A stretch of DNA of 64,000 bases, taken from Rhabditophanes sp. KR3021. Lineage: Eukaryota > Nematoda > Chromadorea > Rhabditida > Alloionematidae. The first letter of the stretch is position 1. Each line of letters starts with the position of its first letter. The translations under genes were made by a program, and so were the position numbers. The stretch lies in the NCBI GenBank assembly GCA_963281155.1, contig CAUJLY010000002.1, forward strand, positions 1,240,001 to 1,304,000, in the 5' to 3' direction. Positions 39,701 to 54,700 of this stretch are shown one piece after another. The notes beneath the pieces were generated by a model, which ran no database searches, had not been told where the DNA came from, and was given only the letters and a program-made list of their open reading frames with translations.

Positions 39701-42700
39701 AAAGACTGGTTTGCCGCCGTCAGTGTATTTTGCGACAAATTGCTTGGCATCTTGATCGATTAGATTAGATTTATTCATTAGATCTTCATATTCGTGAATT
39801 AAACTAATTCGAATCTCTTCGACATCTTTAGCAGCTTTTCTGGAAGTCTCAGCTTCTTGAGCATCAAGGGCTTCCTTGGCAGCGTTAGAATGTTCTGCCT
39901 CACTCGGAGCTAAGCTACCTAATTGAGCTTCAATTTGCTTCAAAGTCTCTTCAGTAACTGGAGCAGCCAGCAAATCAGAAATATCATCCAGAACTTTATT
40001 TTCGGCTCTAATCTTTGCTTCTTCTTGTGTCTTCTTTTCAACAGCCAATTTGTCTGCAATAATCTTAGCTTCCTCTTGAGCCTTCTTTTCAGCAACTAGT
40101 CTAATTGTCTCCAATCTATCTTCCTCAGCTTTCTTTTCGGCAGCAATATTATCAGCTACAACTTTTTCTTCAGGAGATAATTTGGCATAGGCAGCTTCGG
40201 TAAGAGCCCTAGCCTTAGCATCTTCGTCAGCTTTCTTTTCAGCAGCTGCAAATCTTTCACTTTCTTTGATAGCTTCTTCGATTTCTCTTTCTTCAGCGGC
40301 AATTCTCTCTGCCTCAATCCTGGCTTGTTCTTTGACTAATTCTTCAGCAGCGATTCTTTCTTCCTCAGCTTGCTTTTCAGCAGCTAATCTTAGTGCTTCG
40401 ATTCTAGCATCTTCGGCTCTAGCATCTTCAGCGGCTTTAGCTCTTTGCATAGCCTCCATTCTGGCTTGTTCAATCATTTTATTAGCCTTTTCAGCCTCAG
40501 CGACTGCTTCAGCTTTGGCAATGCGTTTTGCTTCTTTAGCTTCTTCCTTGGCAATTCTCTTGGCTTCAGCATTCTGTTTCTTTAAAGCTTCAGCCTTAGC
40601 TTCCTTGTCGGCAATTCGCTGAGCCTCTCTACGAGCTTCTTCCTCAGCCTTTTCTTTAGCATAAAGAGCATCACCAATTTTCTTTTGTTCAATAGCTGCA
40701 CGGAAATCTTCCTCTGCTTGTTTCTCAGCTTCAATTCTGTCATCATGGAGGATTTTGAATTGATCATCCATTAAGTCTAGTTCATCAGCCATTTTCTTTT
40801 GAGCGAGCTTGGTGGCTAATTCATCAGTTATGCGATTAATTTGAGTGTCAAGGTCTTTGTCTTCTTTCCCGATCTTGGACTTTAAGTCGATTGAGGAAGT
40901 AGGAAGTGATGATAATTCGTCTATCTTTGGTTTCAATTCATTCTTGAGGATAGCAAGACGATCTTGGTCTCTTGAAATTGAAAGTCCTAATGGATCTATG
41001 TTGTCTTGAACGGCGGTATGTTTAAATTCTGGTGAAAGAATCTCATCAAGTCTTGTTTTCAAGACAATTAAACCAGCTTCTATCTCCTCGGTCTTATCTG
41101 GAACAACAACTTCTTCTTTAGTTTCAGAAACCTTAGTAGATTCCTTAACTTCCAAAGATGGTAGTTCTTGAGGAGTAGATTCCTCAGCTTCCAAAGATGG
41201 TAGTTCTTGAGGAGTAGGTTCCTTAACTTCCAAAACTGGCAATTCGTGAGAAATAGATTTTTCTAATTCAATATTATCATGATCCTCAATCTTAATTTCA
41301 GGAATTTCACTAGATGTGCTTCTTTCTTTGCGAGAAAGTACTTCTGGTTCGACATGAAGAGTTTCTTCCTCAAGCACCTGATCTAATGTCTTAACTGGAG
41401 GTGATTTTACATGGATTTGTTCAGATGGAACTTCATCAACTTCTTCGGGAGTCAATTCTTTGATTTTTCTTTCCTTTGACTTAACCAATTTAGGAAGAAT
41501 AACGTCCTTTAAATTAGCTATTATCTCAACATCAGGAGTAATTCTCTTGTCACTGCCAATCAAAATATCCTTGGAATTAGCTAGAACATCCAATTCCTCT
41601 CCAAATGCCTTCAAATCAGCCTCAATATCTTCTACCTGAGCTGAGTTCATGTCCTCAATTTGTCTACGAAGAATGTCGGCTCTATCTAAAGCAGCTGAAA
41701 TTAAATCATCCATCTTGCTAGAATAATCCAATTCATTTGTGAATTCATCAATTAAAGTGGCAACTTGTTCAGTTGTTGAAATTAAATCAGCTTCAAAGAA
41801 ACGAGCATCAGTATTCGGTAAGTCCAACGGATTCAGTTTTTGGGACAATTCAATTAATTTGTCCTTTTGTCCATTAAGAGTTGGGAGTTCGTTTTGAATG
41901 TCTTTTAGAATTTGCAAAATGTTCTTGCCTTCAACTGGATTGAAGCGTTGATCTTCAATTTCATCAATTGGAGAACGTACACTGTCCAAGTTATCATTAG
42001 CAGAATTTCTAACAGCTGTAAACTCATTCCAATTGTTAAGAGCTTCCTCCAAGTTTTTGTAATTTTTATGACCGAAATCAACTTGATCTAACAATTGCTT
42101 ATTACCAACCTCATTTGGTTTCATGTTCTTCACTTTTCCAATGTACGGTGAAGCTTCTTTGATCAAAGCAGACAATTCATCTCCAAGATCAGTATGTTGA
42201 GAAAGGATGGTGTTCGGATTCTTCAAAAGATCTCGGACGAATTGGTTTTTCTTTTTCAAGGCATTAATCAAGTTATCAATGTTAATTTGATCATCTTTGG
42301 AAATTGCAAGTGGTGTCGTTTGAATAGGTTCTTCAACAGATAATTGTTTGGTCAAAATATCTGCTTCTTTGGCAAGTTCAATATTCTTAGAAGCAATAAG
42401 AAGTTCTTCTTCAGCAATTTTAGCTTCTTCGGCAATCTTTTGAGCAGCATCTTCAATTTGTTTTGTCTTAATTCTTTCATCTTCAAGCTGCTTGACTTTA
42501 ATTTGCTCTGCTAATTTAGCATCTTCAATTTCCTTAGCCTTAACTTCCTCAGCAATCTTCAAAGCAATTAATTTAGCTTGTTCATCAGCCTTAATTCTAG
42601 CATCCTCAGCTTCCTTTTCAGCAGCTAAACGCTCATCCTCCTTTTCCTTAGCAATTCGAGCCTCCTCGACAACTTGTTTTTCTTGAGCAAGTTTAGCCTC

Positions 42701-45700
42701 ATTTTCAGCTTCAACCCTAGCATCCTCAATTTCCTTGAAACGCAATTGTTCAGCTTCGATTCTAGCATCTTCGATGGCTTTATTTTCAGCAGCAACTTTA
42801 GCTTCCTCAGCCAATTTAGCAGCTTCAATTCTAGCTTCCTCAATTGCCTTATTTTGAACTTGATCCGCGATAGATTTCTGTGAATCAGCAACCTTTTGCT
42901 TCATGTTCTTGACAACATCTTCAATTGCCTTTTCAAGGGTCGTCTTGTCACCATCTTCCTTTTTGTTAGCTTGATCGGAAAGTTCATGAACTTTAGGAAC
43001 TTTGTCGCTTAACTGAGCTATGAGATAACTTTCAATTGCTTCGATGGAATCTTTGTCAGAAGAAGGCACTTCGTCCAATTTTTTGTTGATATCCCTAATT
43101 TCTTGAGACAAATCAGCAATTACTTTTTCAAGATTTTTGATATTGTCGATTCTTTCAAGAATGGCGTTTTCGGCATTTTGGATATTTTCAGATAAATTGG
43201 CTTGTTCTTCGCGCGTAGTGCTTCTAATGGCATCGTATTCGGCATTTTGAGGCAACTTAGTATAGTTACTTTCTAATTTGGGTAATACCTTTTCCTTGGC
43301 AATTTTCAATAGATTGACAGCATTTTCAAGTTCCTTAACCGATGCATGAGGATCAGATTCTATTTGTTCAGCACTAGCTAAAGTATCCTTCAACCACTTG
43401 ACATTATCTTTAATATCGTTGGCAACTGAGATAATAGCTAACTTCGTGGTAGCATTTTCCTTTGTTTCAGCCAAAGCTTGAGCAAATTCATCTAATCTAT
43501 CTTTAAGGTCCCAAATATCAGATTTAGGCGAATGTTCGATTATACTCAAAGGTTCATCTAATCTATCGAAAGCAGCATCTAGTTTTGCTTGGATGGGTGC
43601 GATTTGGTTTTGAATCTTACCAAATACTTGTGGGGCATTATCTGAGGACAAGGCTTCACTGTTGGCTTTATCTGAAAGAGCTGTAATGAGGTCTGATAAA
43701 TCATTTTTGTGCTTTATCAAGACATCCTCTCTTGCGATTTCTTTGTCCAAAGTACCGGCCAATGCATTTAACTTATTTACTAATTCAGCAATTTCTTCTC
43801 TCTTAGCATCTAAGTCATCTCTAACCAAATTATTTTGAGATAACTGTGGTTTCAAAGTTTTTGCATCGCCAACAAATTGATTCAATTTTTCGACTAATTT
43901 AGGAAGGTTCTCATTATCAGTAACGGCAACTTCGTAAGATTGAGGTTCACGGGAGTATCTTCCGATGATGTCAAAGGCATTTTCACGGTCTGGATTGAGA
44001 AGTTGGAGTAAGTCATCCTTTGATTTAAGAAGATCAGATTTAATTTTTTCTTTTTCATCATTGAGAGCCTTAGCTTCAATTGCTTTTTGCTTCAATTCAG
44101 TTGAATCTTCTGGAGAAAGACTAGTTAATTGTTCTTCGATATGTTTAAAGATTTCCTCAGTTACTGGGGCTGCGATTAAAGCAGCTATATCTTCTTTAAC
44201 CTTAAGATCTGCTTGAGCTTTTTCTTGAGCAAGCGTAGCATCCTCAATAGCCTTTAAACGCAATTGCTCGGCTTCAATTCTAGCATCTTCAATTGCTTTA
44301 TTTTCGAATGCAATTTTAGCTGCTTCGATATCTTTTGCTTCTGCAATCTTAGCATCTTCAATCGCCTTTAGTTCAGCAATCTTAGCTTCCTCAATGGCTT
44401 TTTCTTGTGCAATCTTGGCAGCTTGATCCTCTGCAATCTTAGCATCTTCAATCGCCTTTAGTTCAGCAATCTTAGCTTCCTTAATGGCTTTTTCTTGTGC
44501 AATCTTGGCAGCTTGATCCTCTGCTTTCTTAGCATCTTCAATTGCTTTTAGTTCTGCAATCTTAGCTTCCTCAATGGCTTTTTCCTCAGCAATCTTAGCA
44601 GCTTGATCCTCTGCTTTCTTAGCATCTTCAATCGCCTTATTTTCGGCTGCAGCTTTAGCTTCTTCCTCAATCCTTTGAGCTTCAATTCTAGCTTTTTCAA
44701 TAGCTTCATTTTCAGCCTGAACTCTAGCTTCTTCAGCGAGTTTATCTTTCGCATCTGCAACTTTAGAATCAACCATCTTAATTGAATCATCCAAAGCTCC
44801 GTCAATTTGCTCTTTAACGAGTGCGGGATCTTTGTTAGCTAAGATAGATAACTCCTTTACTTTATCCGCTTTCTCTTGCAATTCGGGAATCAAATCGGCC
44901 TTGATTGCTTGGAGGAGATCTAAATCATCAGACGGAATTTGACTGACAGTTTTGTCAAAGTCTTCAACGTCTTTAGCATAATTCAAAAGAGCATTTTCCA
45001 ATTGCCGAATATTTTCAATTCTGTCAAGAATAGCGTTTTCAGCATTTTGAATTCCTTCGCACAATTTAGCTTGCTCCTCTTGGGTATTTGCTCTGATATT
45101 GTCGTATTCAGGATCTTGAGGCAGTTTAGAATAACTAGCTTCCAACAAAGGAAGAATGTCATCTTTAGCAACCTGGAGATGTTTAACAGCATCTTGCAGC
45201 TGGGAGATGTCGGAGTTAGGATGAGATTCAATTTTTTCAGAGTCATCCAAAGTCTTTTGCAACTTTTGAACGTTATCTCTGATGCCATTGGCAAGGTCAA
45301 CAATAGCCAGTTTGGCGGCAGCATTGTCCTTCGTTTCGGAAAGAATAACTGCTAACTCATCCAGTCGGTCCTTTAAATCCCAAACATCAGATCTAGGTGA
45401 ATGTTCAACAATAATCAAAGGTACATCCAATTGATCGAAGGCTTGATCGAGTTGTTCTTGGATTGGAGCTATTTGTTTCCCAATAGAAGCAAATACTTCG
45501 GGTGTGTCGGCGGAAGAAAGCGCAGTAGTAGCGTAATCTGACAATTGCCTAATTTGATCCGACAAGTCATCACGGTTTTTAATTAAAGTGTTTTCTTTGG
45601 TGATGTCATTTTCAAGAGAGAAGGCGAGTTGAGTTAAGTTAGGAAGTAAAGCGGTAATTTCAGCATTAATTGAGTCGACCTCTTCGTGAGGCAAATTATT

Positions 45701-48700
45701 CTCATCCAAAACAGAATTCAACATCTTAGTTTCATCTCTGAATTTTTCCAAGATGGGTTTTAAATTAGCAATGGCTTCCAAATCCTTTACAGCCATATCA
45801 TAAGCTTGTGGGTCATTCAAGTATTTAGCAAGAATTTCCTTAGCTTTCTCAAGGTCTGGATTGATATTTTGGATCAAATTAACTTTTGCGAAAAGTAGAT
45901 CAGACTTAATTTGCTCTTCAGCATCATGAATTACTTTAGCATCGAGTGCCTTCTTTTTCAATTCCTTAGAATCCTCAGGAGATAAATTAACCAATTGAGC
46001 TTCAATCTTTTGCAAGACTTCTTCTGTAACTGGAGCAGCCAATAACTTAGCAATATCTTCTTTGGCTTTCTTTTCAGCAACTAACTTATCAGCAGCTAAT
46101 TTGTCAGCGACTAATTTGTCGGCTGCTAATTTCTCAGCAACTAAATTATCAGCAGCTAATTTTTCGGCAGCTAATTTCTCAGCAACTAATTTGTCGGCTG
46201 CTAATTTCTCAGCAGCTAACTTTTCAGTAGCTAATTTCTCAGCAACTAATTTGTCGGCAGCTAGTTTTCTCATCAGCTAATCTAACAGCTTCTTTTTGAG
46301 CAGCTAATTCAAGTCGAGCTTTTTCTTCAGCTTCCAACTGAGCTTTTTCGGCATCAGCCTTAGATTTCTCTTCAGCTTCTAGTCTAGCCTTTTCAACTTT
46401 AGCTAATTCATCAGCTTCCCATTTAGCCTTCTCTTCAGCCTCAACCTTCTCCTTTTCGAACTTCTTAGCATCATCTACTCTATGCTTTACATCTCGAATG
46501 ACATCATCCAAAGCCTTTTGAATCTTAACCTTCTCAGGATCTTCTTCCTTATTAGCATGTCCAGCCAAAACATTGATCTTAGCGGCCTTGTCTTGCAATA
46601 CCAATAGAGCATTTCCTTGTACAGATTTAATTGTATCCAAATCATCAGCAGGAATTTCACTAATTGTTTTCTTGAAATCTTCGATATCTTTAGCAAGTGC
46701 ATCAATTTCATTTTCCAAATCTTGAATATTCTCGATTCTTTCAAGGATGGCATTTTCTGCATTTACGATTCCTTCGGATAATTTGGCTTGTTCGTCACGA
46801 GTGTTGGCTCTAACACCATCATATTCGGGATTTTGTGGTAATTTAGTGTAACTAACTTCTAGTAAAGGTAAGACATCATCCTTAGCTGATCTAAGATGCT
46901 TAATAGCGTCTTGCAACTCAGCAATACTTGCATCTGGCTTAGATTCAATCTTCTCAGCATCATCTAAAGCCTTTTGCAATTTTTCAACATTTTCCTTGAT
47001 ATCATCGACGACAGCAATAACTGCTAATTTCTCAGCAGCATTTTCCTTTGTCTCAAACAAAACAACAGCCATTTCATCGAGACGATCTTTAAGGTCCCAA
47101 ATATCTGACTTTGGCGAATGCTCGACAATTGTTAAAGGTAAATCAAGAGCATCAAAAGCGTCATCTAATTTAGATTGAATTGGAGCAATTTCAGATTGAA
47201 GTTTAACAAAAACTTCAGGCGCATTTGGAGTTGACAATGCAGCATTAGCTTTAGTTGACAATTCTTTAATGATGTCAGACAATTTATTTTTCTCACCAAT
47301 TAATTCCTTTTCCTTGGCAATATCTTTTTCAAGAGCATCAGATAATTCATTTAATTTATCCATCAAATCTTTAATTTCTTGTAGTTTGGATTCTGCTTCG
47401 TCAACAGGCAATTTTTTGTCGCCTAACTTCTGTCCCAATAAGACAAGATCATCTTGGTTTTTGCCTAATTTTTCAATAATTGAAGGTAAAGCCTCTGAAT
47501 CCAAAAGCGCGACTTCATATTGCTGAGGAGCAGTCAAGTATTTGTCAATAATTTCATTAGCTCGTTCAATATTAGGGGTGGCAGCATCGATCTTCTTTGT
47601 CTTTTCAAATATCATATCGGATGCAATTTTATTTCTGATCTCATCCATATCTTCAGGACTTATAAGTTTATCCGTCAAGTTTGTGTCTTCTTCTGGAGAC
47701 AAATTAGCTGAATCTTCTTTCATGGCTTGTTCAAATTGTTTGCGTGTATTTTCAAGAGATTCTTCGGCTTCATCGAATGACTTGCTGATGGCTTCGTTAT
47801 CAGCCTCAATTTGTGCTTTTTCTTCAGCGGCTTGCTTCTCAGCTGCGATTTTAGCACTCTCGATAGCCTGTTTTTCAGAAGCAATTCTAGCATCTTCTTC
47901 AGCAATAGCTCTTTGCTTCTCGGCCAAATCTTTGGCAATGATTTCATCATCAATAGCCTTTTGTTTCTCAGCCAATTCTTTGGCAATGATTTCATCATCA
48001 ATAGCCTTTTGCTTCTCGGCCAATTCTTTAGCAATAATTTCATCATCAATAGCTTTTTGTTTCTCAGCCAATTCTTTGGCAATGATTTCATCATCAATAG
48101 CTTTTTGTTTCTCGGCCAAATCTTTGGCAATGATTTCATCATCAATAGCCTTTTGCTTCTCGGCCAATTCTTTGGCAATGATTTCATCATCAATAGCCTT
48201 TTGCTTCTCGGCCAATTCTTTAGCAATGATCTCTTCAGCAATAGCCTTTTGTTTCTCGGCCAAATCATCAGCAATCTTTTGAGCTTCTACAGCTTTATCT
48301 TCGATATTTTTAACAGTATCACTCAAAGACTGCTCCAGTTTGAGTTTCTCTGCACTCTCATTCTTATTAGCTTGATCAGCAATTTTCTTGACTTTTTGGA
48401 TCTTTTCCTGCAATACAGGTAAAAGATCAGCCTTGATACTCTGAATCAACTCCAAATCTTCAGCTTGAATTTCGTTAATTGTTTTGTTAAAGGCTTCGAT
48501 ATCTTTTGCCACATCAGCAATTGCTTTTTCTAATGCTTGGATGTTTTCAATTCTGTCAAGAATAGCTCTTTCGGCATTTTGAATATCCTCCGACAATTTG
48601 GATTGCTCATTAATAGTATTGTTTCTCAAACTATCATATTCATCATTTTGTGGAAGCTTACCATAACTAATTTCTAATTGTGGCAAAACATCATTCTTAA

Positions 48701-51700
48701 CATGTTCCAAATGATCAATTGCATCTCTCAAATTGTCGACAGACGCATTAGGATCAGACTCGATCTTTTCAGCATTAGCTAAAGCTTCCTTGAGTTTATG
48801 AACGTTACTAGTAATGTCATTAAGAACCGAAATAACTTCTAATTTCTCCTTATTATTATCATTCGTTTCAGCTAAGATAACAGCAATTTCATCGAGACGA
48901 TCCTTTAAGTCCCAAGCATCTGAATCAGGAGAATGTTCAATATGAAGTAACGGCTTTTCGTAATCTTCCAAGGCATCGTCCAATTTTCCTTGGAGTAAAG
49001 CAATTTGGGCTTGAATTTCAGCAAAGACATCAGGTTTGGCATCAACCGACAAGGCATCGTTAGCTTTATTGGAAATAACACCAATCAACTTTTCTAAGTC
49101 CTCTTTTTCTTAATTGATTTATCCTCAGTGGCAATATCTTCCTTCATTTCATTCATCAATTGGTAAATTTGTTGCGAAACTCCATTAGCATCTTGCCCAC
49201 GGGCATCAATTTCTTCGGTTGAAAAGCCTTCTGATTCCAATTTATCATGTAAATCATTGGTCTCTTTAATTACATCATTTAATTTGTCAAATAAGGTCTT
49301 CAAAGCCTTGACATCTTCAACGGCAACTTCATAAGGTTGTTTTGTGTGGTATTTAGCTAAATAATCATCGGCTTCCAAACGAGTATTGGCGGAATGATCG
49401 GATAACTTAGTTTTCAATTCGTCGAAAAGAGCAGTAAGTTTCTCAAGCTTGTCATTTTCATCTTTGGCTTTAAGAGCTAGATTCTTCATTTTTTCGTAAT
49501 CTTCAGGTGCCAATTTAGTTAATTGTTCCTCGATTTGTTCCATGACTTCTGTGGTAACAGGTGCATTTTGAATTAAATCGAAAACTTCTATCTTGGCTTT
49601 GCGTTGTTCCTCGAAGAGACGATTAGCTTCAAGAATTGCATCATCTCTAGCTTTTTGTTCATCAGCAAGGGCCTTAGCTTCTTTCTCAGCCTTTTCTTGA
49701 GCCTGTTTAGCTTCTTCGTCAGCCTTTTCTTGAGTCTGTTTTAGCTTCTTCGTCAGCCCTTTCTTGAGCTTGTTTAGTTTCTTCGTCTGCCTTAGCTTCA
49801 GCTATTTCTTTAGCAATGGCAGCTTCCTTATCAGCCTTGTCTTTAGCAAATACTGCTTCTTCTTCAGCCTTAATCTTAGCTTCTTCTTCGGCCTTAACTT
49901 TAGCTTCTTCTTCGGCCTTAATCTTGGCATCTTCTTCAGCCTTTAGTTTAGCCTCTTCTTCAGCTTTAACTTTAGCCTCTTCTTCAGCCTTTAGTTTAGC
50001 AGCTTCTTCAACCTTATTTTGAACGGCATTCAAAGATGCCATAACTGGCAAATTAAACTTGTCAACATCTTGAGATTGAGTCTTATTAGCATTCTTAGAT
50101 AATTCGAGAATATCTGGAATCTTATTTTGAACTAATTGATTAACATCATCTTCAAGACGTCTCAAAGTATCTAAGTCAGAAACAGGAGTTTCAGCTACCT
50201 TATTTTCGATAGATTTAAGATCTCCAATTAAATCAGAAATATTTTTGTCAAATGACTGAATATTTTCAATTCTATCCAAAAGAGCATTTTCGACACTTTC
50301 AATTCCTTCTATCATTTTTGATTGCTCATCAATAGTGTTATTTCTGAGATTATCATATTCAGGATTTTCAGGAAGTTTTTTGTAATCGGCTTCTAATTGA
50401 AGTAAGCCATCATCTTTAGCTTTTCTTAAGTTAGCAAGAGCTTCCTTAAGTTGAGGGACATTAGTATTTGGATCAGACTCAATCTTTTCGGCATTCTTAA
50501 GGGAATCATCAAGACTTTGAACGGTTTCATTAATGCTATTTGCGGCATCTATAACAGCCAATTTAGCAGCAGCGGTATCCTTAGTTTCAGCAAGAATAAC
50601 AGCTAATTCATCCAGACGATCCTTTAAATCCCAAACATCAGATTTTGGTGAATGTTCAATGATATTCAAAGGTTCTTCCAACTCATCAAATGCTTTATCC
50701 AATTTTCTTTGGATAGGAGCGATTTCTTTTTGAATCAAAGAAAATACTTCTGGAGTATTTGGAGCTGCTAAGGCATCGCTAGCTTTTCCAGAAAGAGATT
50801 TAATCAAGTTAGAAATATCTTCGTGTTTCTTGATAAGATCATTTTCCTTGCTAATGTCTTGTTTGATTGCTTCAACCAATGGAGATAATTGTTTGACTGC
50901 GCTGGTTAATTCCTCAAGTTTTGAGTCTAATTTGTCTGATGGTACATTTTCTAATTGTTTCTTCAATTTTCCACCATCGGCAATATTTTTATTCAAATCA
51001 CCAATCAAAACAGACAAAGCTTCTGAATCCAAGACAGCTGCATCATAAGGTTGAGGTCCACTTAGATATCTTTCAAGAATATCGTTTGCTTTAGCGATAA
51101 GAACACCGGCATCAGAAACAGAATTATTCAATTTCTTTTGGAGTTCTTGCTTTTTAGCCTTTTGAACAGCATTTATAGCTTTGTTTTTCAATTCAGAGGC
51201 CAACTCAGGGGAAAGATTAACTAATTTTTCTTCAATCTTTTGAAGGAATTCTTCAGTAACCGGAGCAGCAATTAAAGTTTCGACTTCTTCTTTAGCCATG
51301 GCTTCTTTGGCCTCCGCTTCTTGAGCAGCCTTTTCCAGAGCGGCTTGCTTTTCAGCTTTTTCTAAAGCGGCTAGTTTTTCAGCTTCTTCGGCCTTAGATT
51401 CTTGATCTGCTTTGTCTAAAGCGGCTTGTTTAGCTTTAGATTCTTGATCAGCCTTCTCTAAAGCAGCTATCTTCTCTGCTTCTTTAGCTTTTTTAGCAGC
51501 TTTCTCCAAGACGACTTGATTTTGGGCTTCTTCTTCAGCCTTTTCAAGAACTGCTTGATTTTCAGCTTCAATATTGTCCTGTTCCTCAGCCCTCTTAAGA
51601 TCAGCTTGAACCTTATCCTCCTCATCAGCCTTAATTTTAGCCAATTCAATTTGTTTAATTTGGTCAGCTAGACGGGCTTCTTCGGCGGTTAATTTTTCAA

Positions 51701-54700
51701 GTTTATCTAGAGCTTCTTCGAGAAGTTTCTTCTCACCAGCAATACGGTCTTGCTCAAGTTTAACAAGTGCATCTTCAAGAAGTTTCTTTTCACCTGAGAG
51801 GCGTTCTTGCTCAGCCCTAACGGTAGATTCATTCGCCTTTTGTTGAGCTTCTTTTTCTTTTTCTAAACGAGTTAGTTCAACTTGTTTAATAGCTTCAATA
51901 CGGACAAGTTCAGCTTCTTTGTCACTTGCGAAACGAGCTTTTTCAGCATTTTCAATTTCTTTGGCAATACGATCTTGGTCGGCAGATAGTTGAACTAGTT
52001 TAGTTAAAGCATCTTCAAGGATTTTCGCTTCAGCAGCAAGTCTAGATTTTTCAGCCTTAGCGTCTTCTGCAGCTTTGTCACTGGCAAGTACTTGATCTTT
52101 GTGAGCTTTGTCTTTAGCAATAATAGCTTCTTCCTCGGCCTTAATCTTAGAATCATCTTCGGGTTGAGCTTCTTTTTTAGCATTAATTTCTTTCTCATCA
52201 GGTTTAGCTTCCTCAAAGGTAAGATCAACAACAGCAGGCTCAACCTTAAGATCCCTAATTTGCTCAAAGTCTGAATCGGGAATTTCACTTATCTGCTTAT
52301 TCAAAGCATTAAGTTCCTTAGCCAATTCAATATGCGCTTTCTCAAGATCTTGAACAGAAGCAATTCTATCCAAAATACCTTGTTCAGCATTTTGAATACC
52401 TTCACTCAATTTAGATTGTTCGTCGCGAGTATTTGCTCTAAGAGTTTCATATTCGGGATTTTCAGGAAGTTTGGCAAAGTCAATTTCTAACTCTGGTAAA
52501 ACATCATTCTTGGCATGTTCTAAAGTGTTAATAACTTCTTGAAGATCTGAAATATCTGCATCTGGATTAGATTCGGTTACTTTTGCATCATCTAAAGCCT
52601 TCCTTAATGTTTGCACATGTGAATTGATATCATTTACAACAGCAATTAAAGCAAACTTGTTGGCTGAATGTTCCTTTTCAATAGCTAAAGCTTCAGCTAA
52701 TTCATCAAGACGATCTTTCAGCATCCATAAATCATAATCTTTCAATTGTTCGTCTGATGCCAATGGTTCTTCGAATTCATCTAAGGCATTCTCGAGTGCT
52801 TCTTGAATGGGAGCAATTCTGGCTTGAAGTGAATCAAAGACGTCTTGAGTATTTTCAGCATCAAATACCTCAGTAGCATCTTCGGAAAGTTTTTGAATCA
52901 AATCTGCCAATTCTTCGTATTTGCTAATAAGATCAGAACGATTCTTTTCAACAGCATCATTAATTTTCTTAGCTTCTAAAGCCTTCGCTCTTAATGGTGC
53001 AGCATCTTCTGGTGTCAAATTAGCTAATTCGGCCTCGATCTTTTGAAGAACTTCCTTAGTTACTGGAAGGGCAATTAGATCTTGGAGAGTGGCTTTGGAT
53101 TTGAGTTCTTTCTCGACGCGAGCCTCTTCCTTTGCTACATTTTCGGCAGCAAGTTTAGATTCAACGAGAGCTTTTTGTTCGGCAGCAATTTTAGCATCGT
53201 CAAGTGCGTTTTGTTCGGCAATAACTTTAGCCTTTTCTGCTGCTTTAGCACGTTCTTCATCGGCGAGCTTGTCAGATTTCAATTTGGCTTCTTCAGTGGC
53301 TTTGGCTTCAGCTTCGATTCTGGCGGCTTCGATTGCTTTGTTTTCTTCCGCAATCTTGGCATCCTCGATGGCCTTCAATTCGGCAATTTTAGCTTCCTGA
53401 ATAGCGTTTGCTTCAGCAATCTTAGCTTCTTCAATGGCCTTTAGTTCAGCTTGTTCTTCAGCAATCTTAGCTTCCTCGATAGCTTTTTGTTTAACTTGTT
53501 CTTCTGCAATCTTGGCTTGTTCTTCTGCTATTCTTGCATCTTCAATGGCCTTATTTTCAGCTGCAGCTTTAGCTTCTTCCTCAATCCTTTGAGCTTCAAT
53601 TCTAGCTTTTTCAATAGCTTCATTTTCAGCCTGAACTCTAGCTTCTTCAGCGAGTTTATCTTTCGCATCTGCAACTTTAGAATCAACCATCTTAATTGAA
53701 TCATCCAAAGCTCCGTCAATTTGCTCTTTAACGAGTGCGGGATCTTTGTTAGCTAAGATAGATAACTCCTTTACTTTATCCGCTTTCTCTTGCAATTCGG
53801 GAATCAAATCGGCTTTGATTGCTTGGAGGAGATCTAAATCATCAGACGGAATTTGACTGACAGTTTTGTCAAAGTCTTCAACGTCTTTAGTATAATTCAA
53901 AAGAGCATTTTCCAATTGCCGAATATTTTCAATTCTGTCAAGAATAGCGTTTTCAGCATTTTGAATTCCTTCGCACAATTTAGCTTGCTCCTCTTGGGTA
54001 TTTGCTCTGATATTGTCGTATTCAGGATCTTGAGGCAGTTTAGAATAACTAGCTTCCAACAAAGGAAGAATGTCATCTTTAGCAACCTGGAGATGTTTAA
54101 CAGCATCTTGCAACTGGGGGATGTCGGAGTTCAGGATGAGATTCAATTTTTTCAGAGTCATCCAAAGTCTTTTGCAACTTTTGAACGTTATCTCTGATGC
54201 CATTGGCAAGGTCAACAATAGCCAGTTTGGCGGCAGCATTGTCCTTCGTTTCGGAAAGAATAACTGCTAACTCATCCAGTCGGTCCTTTAAATCCCAAAC
54301 ATCAGATCTGGGTGAATGTTCGACAATAATCAGAGGTACATCCAATTGATCGAAGGCTTGATCGAGTTGTTCTTGGATTGGAGCTATTTGTTTCCCAATA
54401 GAAGCAAATACTTCGGGTGTGTTGGCGGAGGAAAGCGCAGTAGTAGCGTAATCTGACAATTGCCTAATTTGATCCGACAAGTCATCACGGTTTTTAATTA
54501 AAGTGTTTTCTTTGGTGATGTCATTTTCAAGAGAGAAGGCGAGTTGAGTTAAGTTAGGAAGTAAAGCGGTAATTTCAGCATTAATTGAGTCGACCTCTTC
54601 GTGAGGCAAATTATTTTCATCCAAAACAGAATTCAACATCTTAGTTTCATCTCTGAATTTTTCCAAAATGGGTTTCAAATTAGCAATGGCTTCCAAATCC

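Noticed and set aside
47915..48270. CRISPR-like array of regular repeats
   Set aside because: The repeats are contiguous, without spacers, and in frame with anc-1. The genome is eukaryotic.
47542..48282. Plus-strand 246-residue open frame with tandem repeats
   Set aside because: It is the exact antisense shadow of the 48-bp minisatellite in anc-1.
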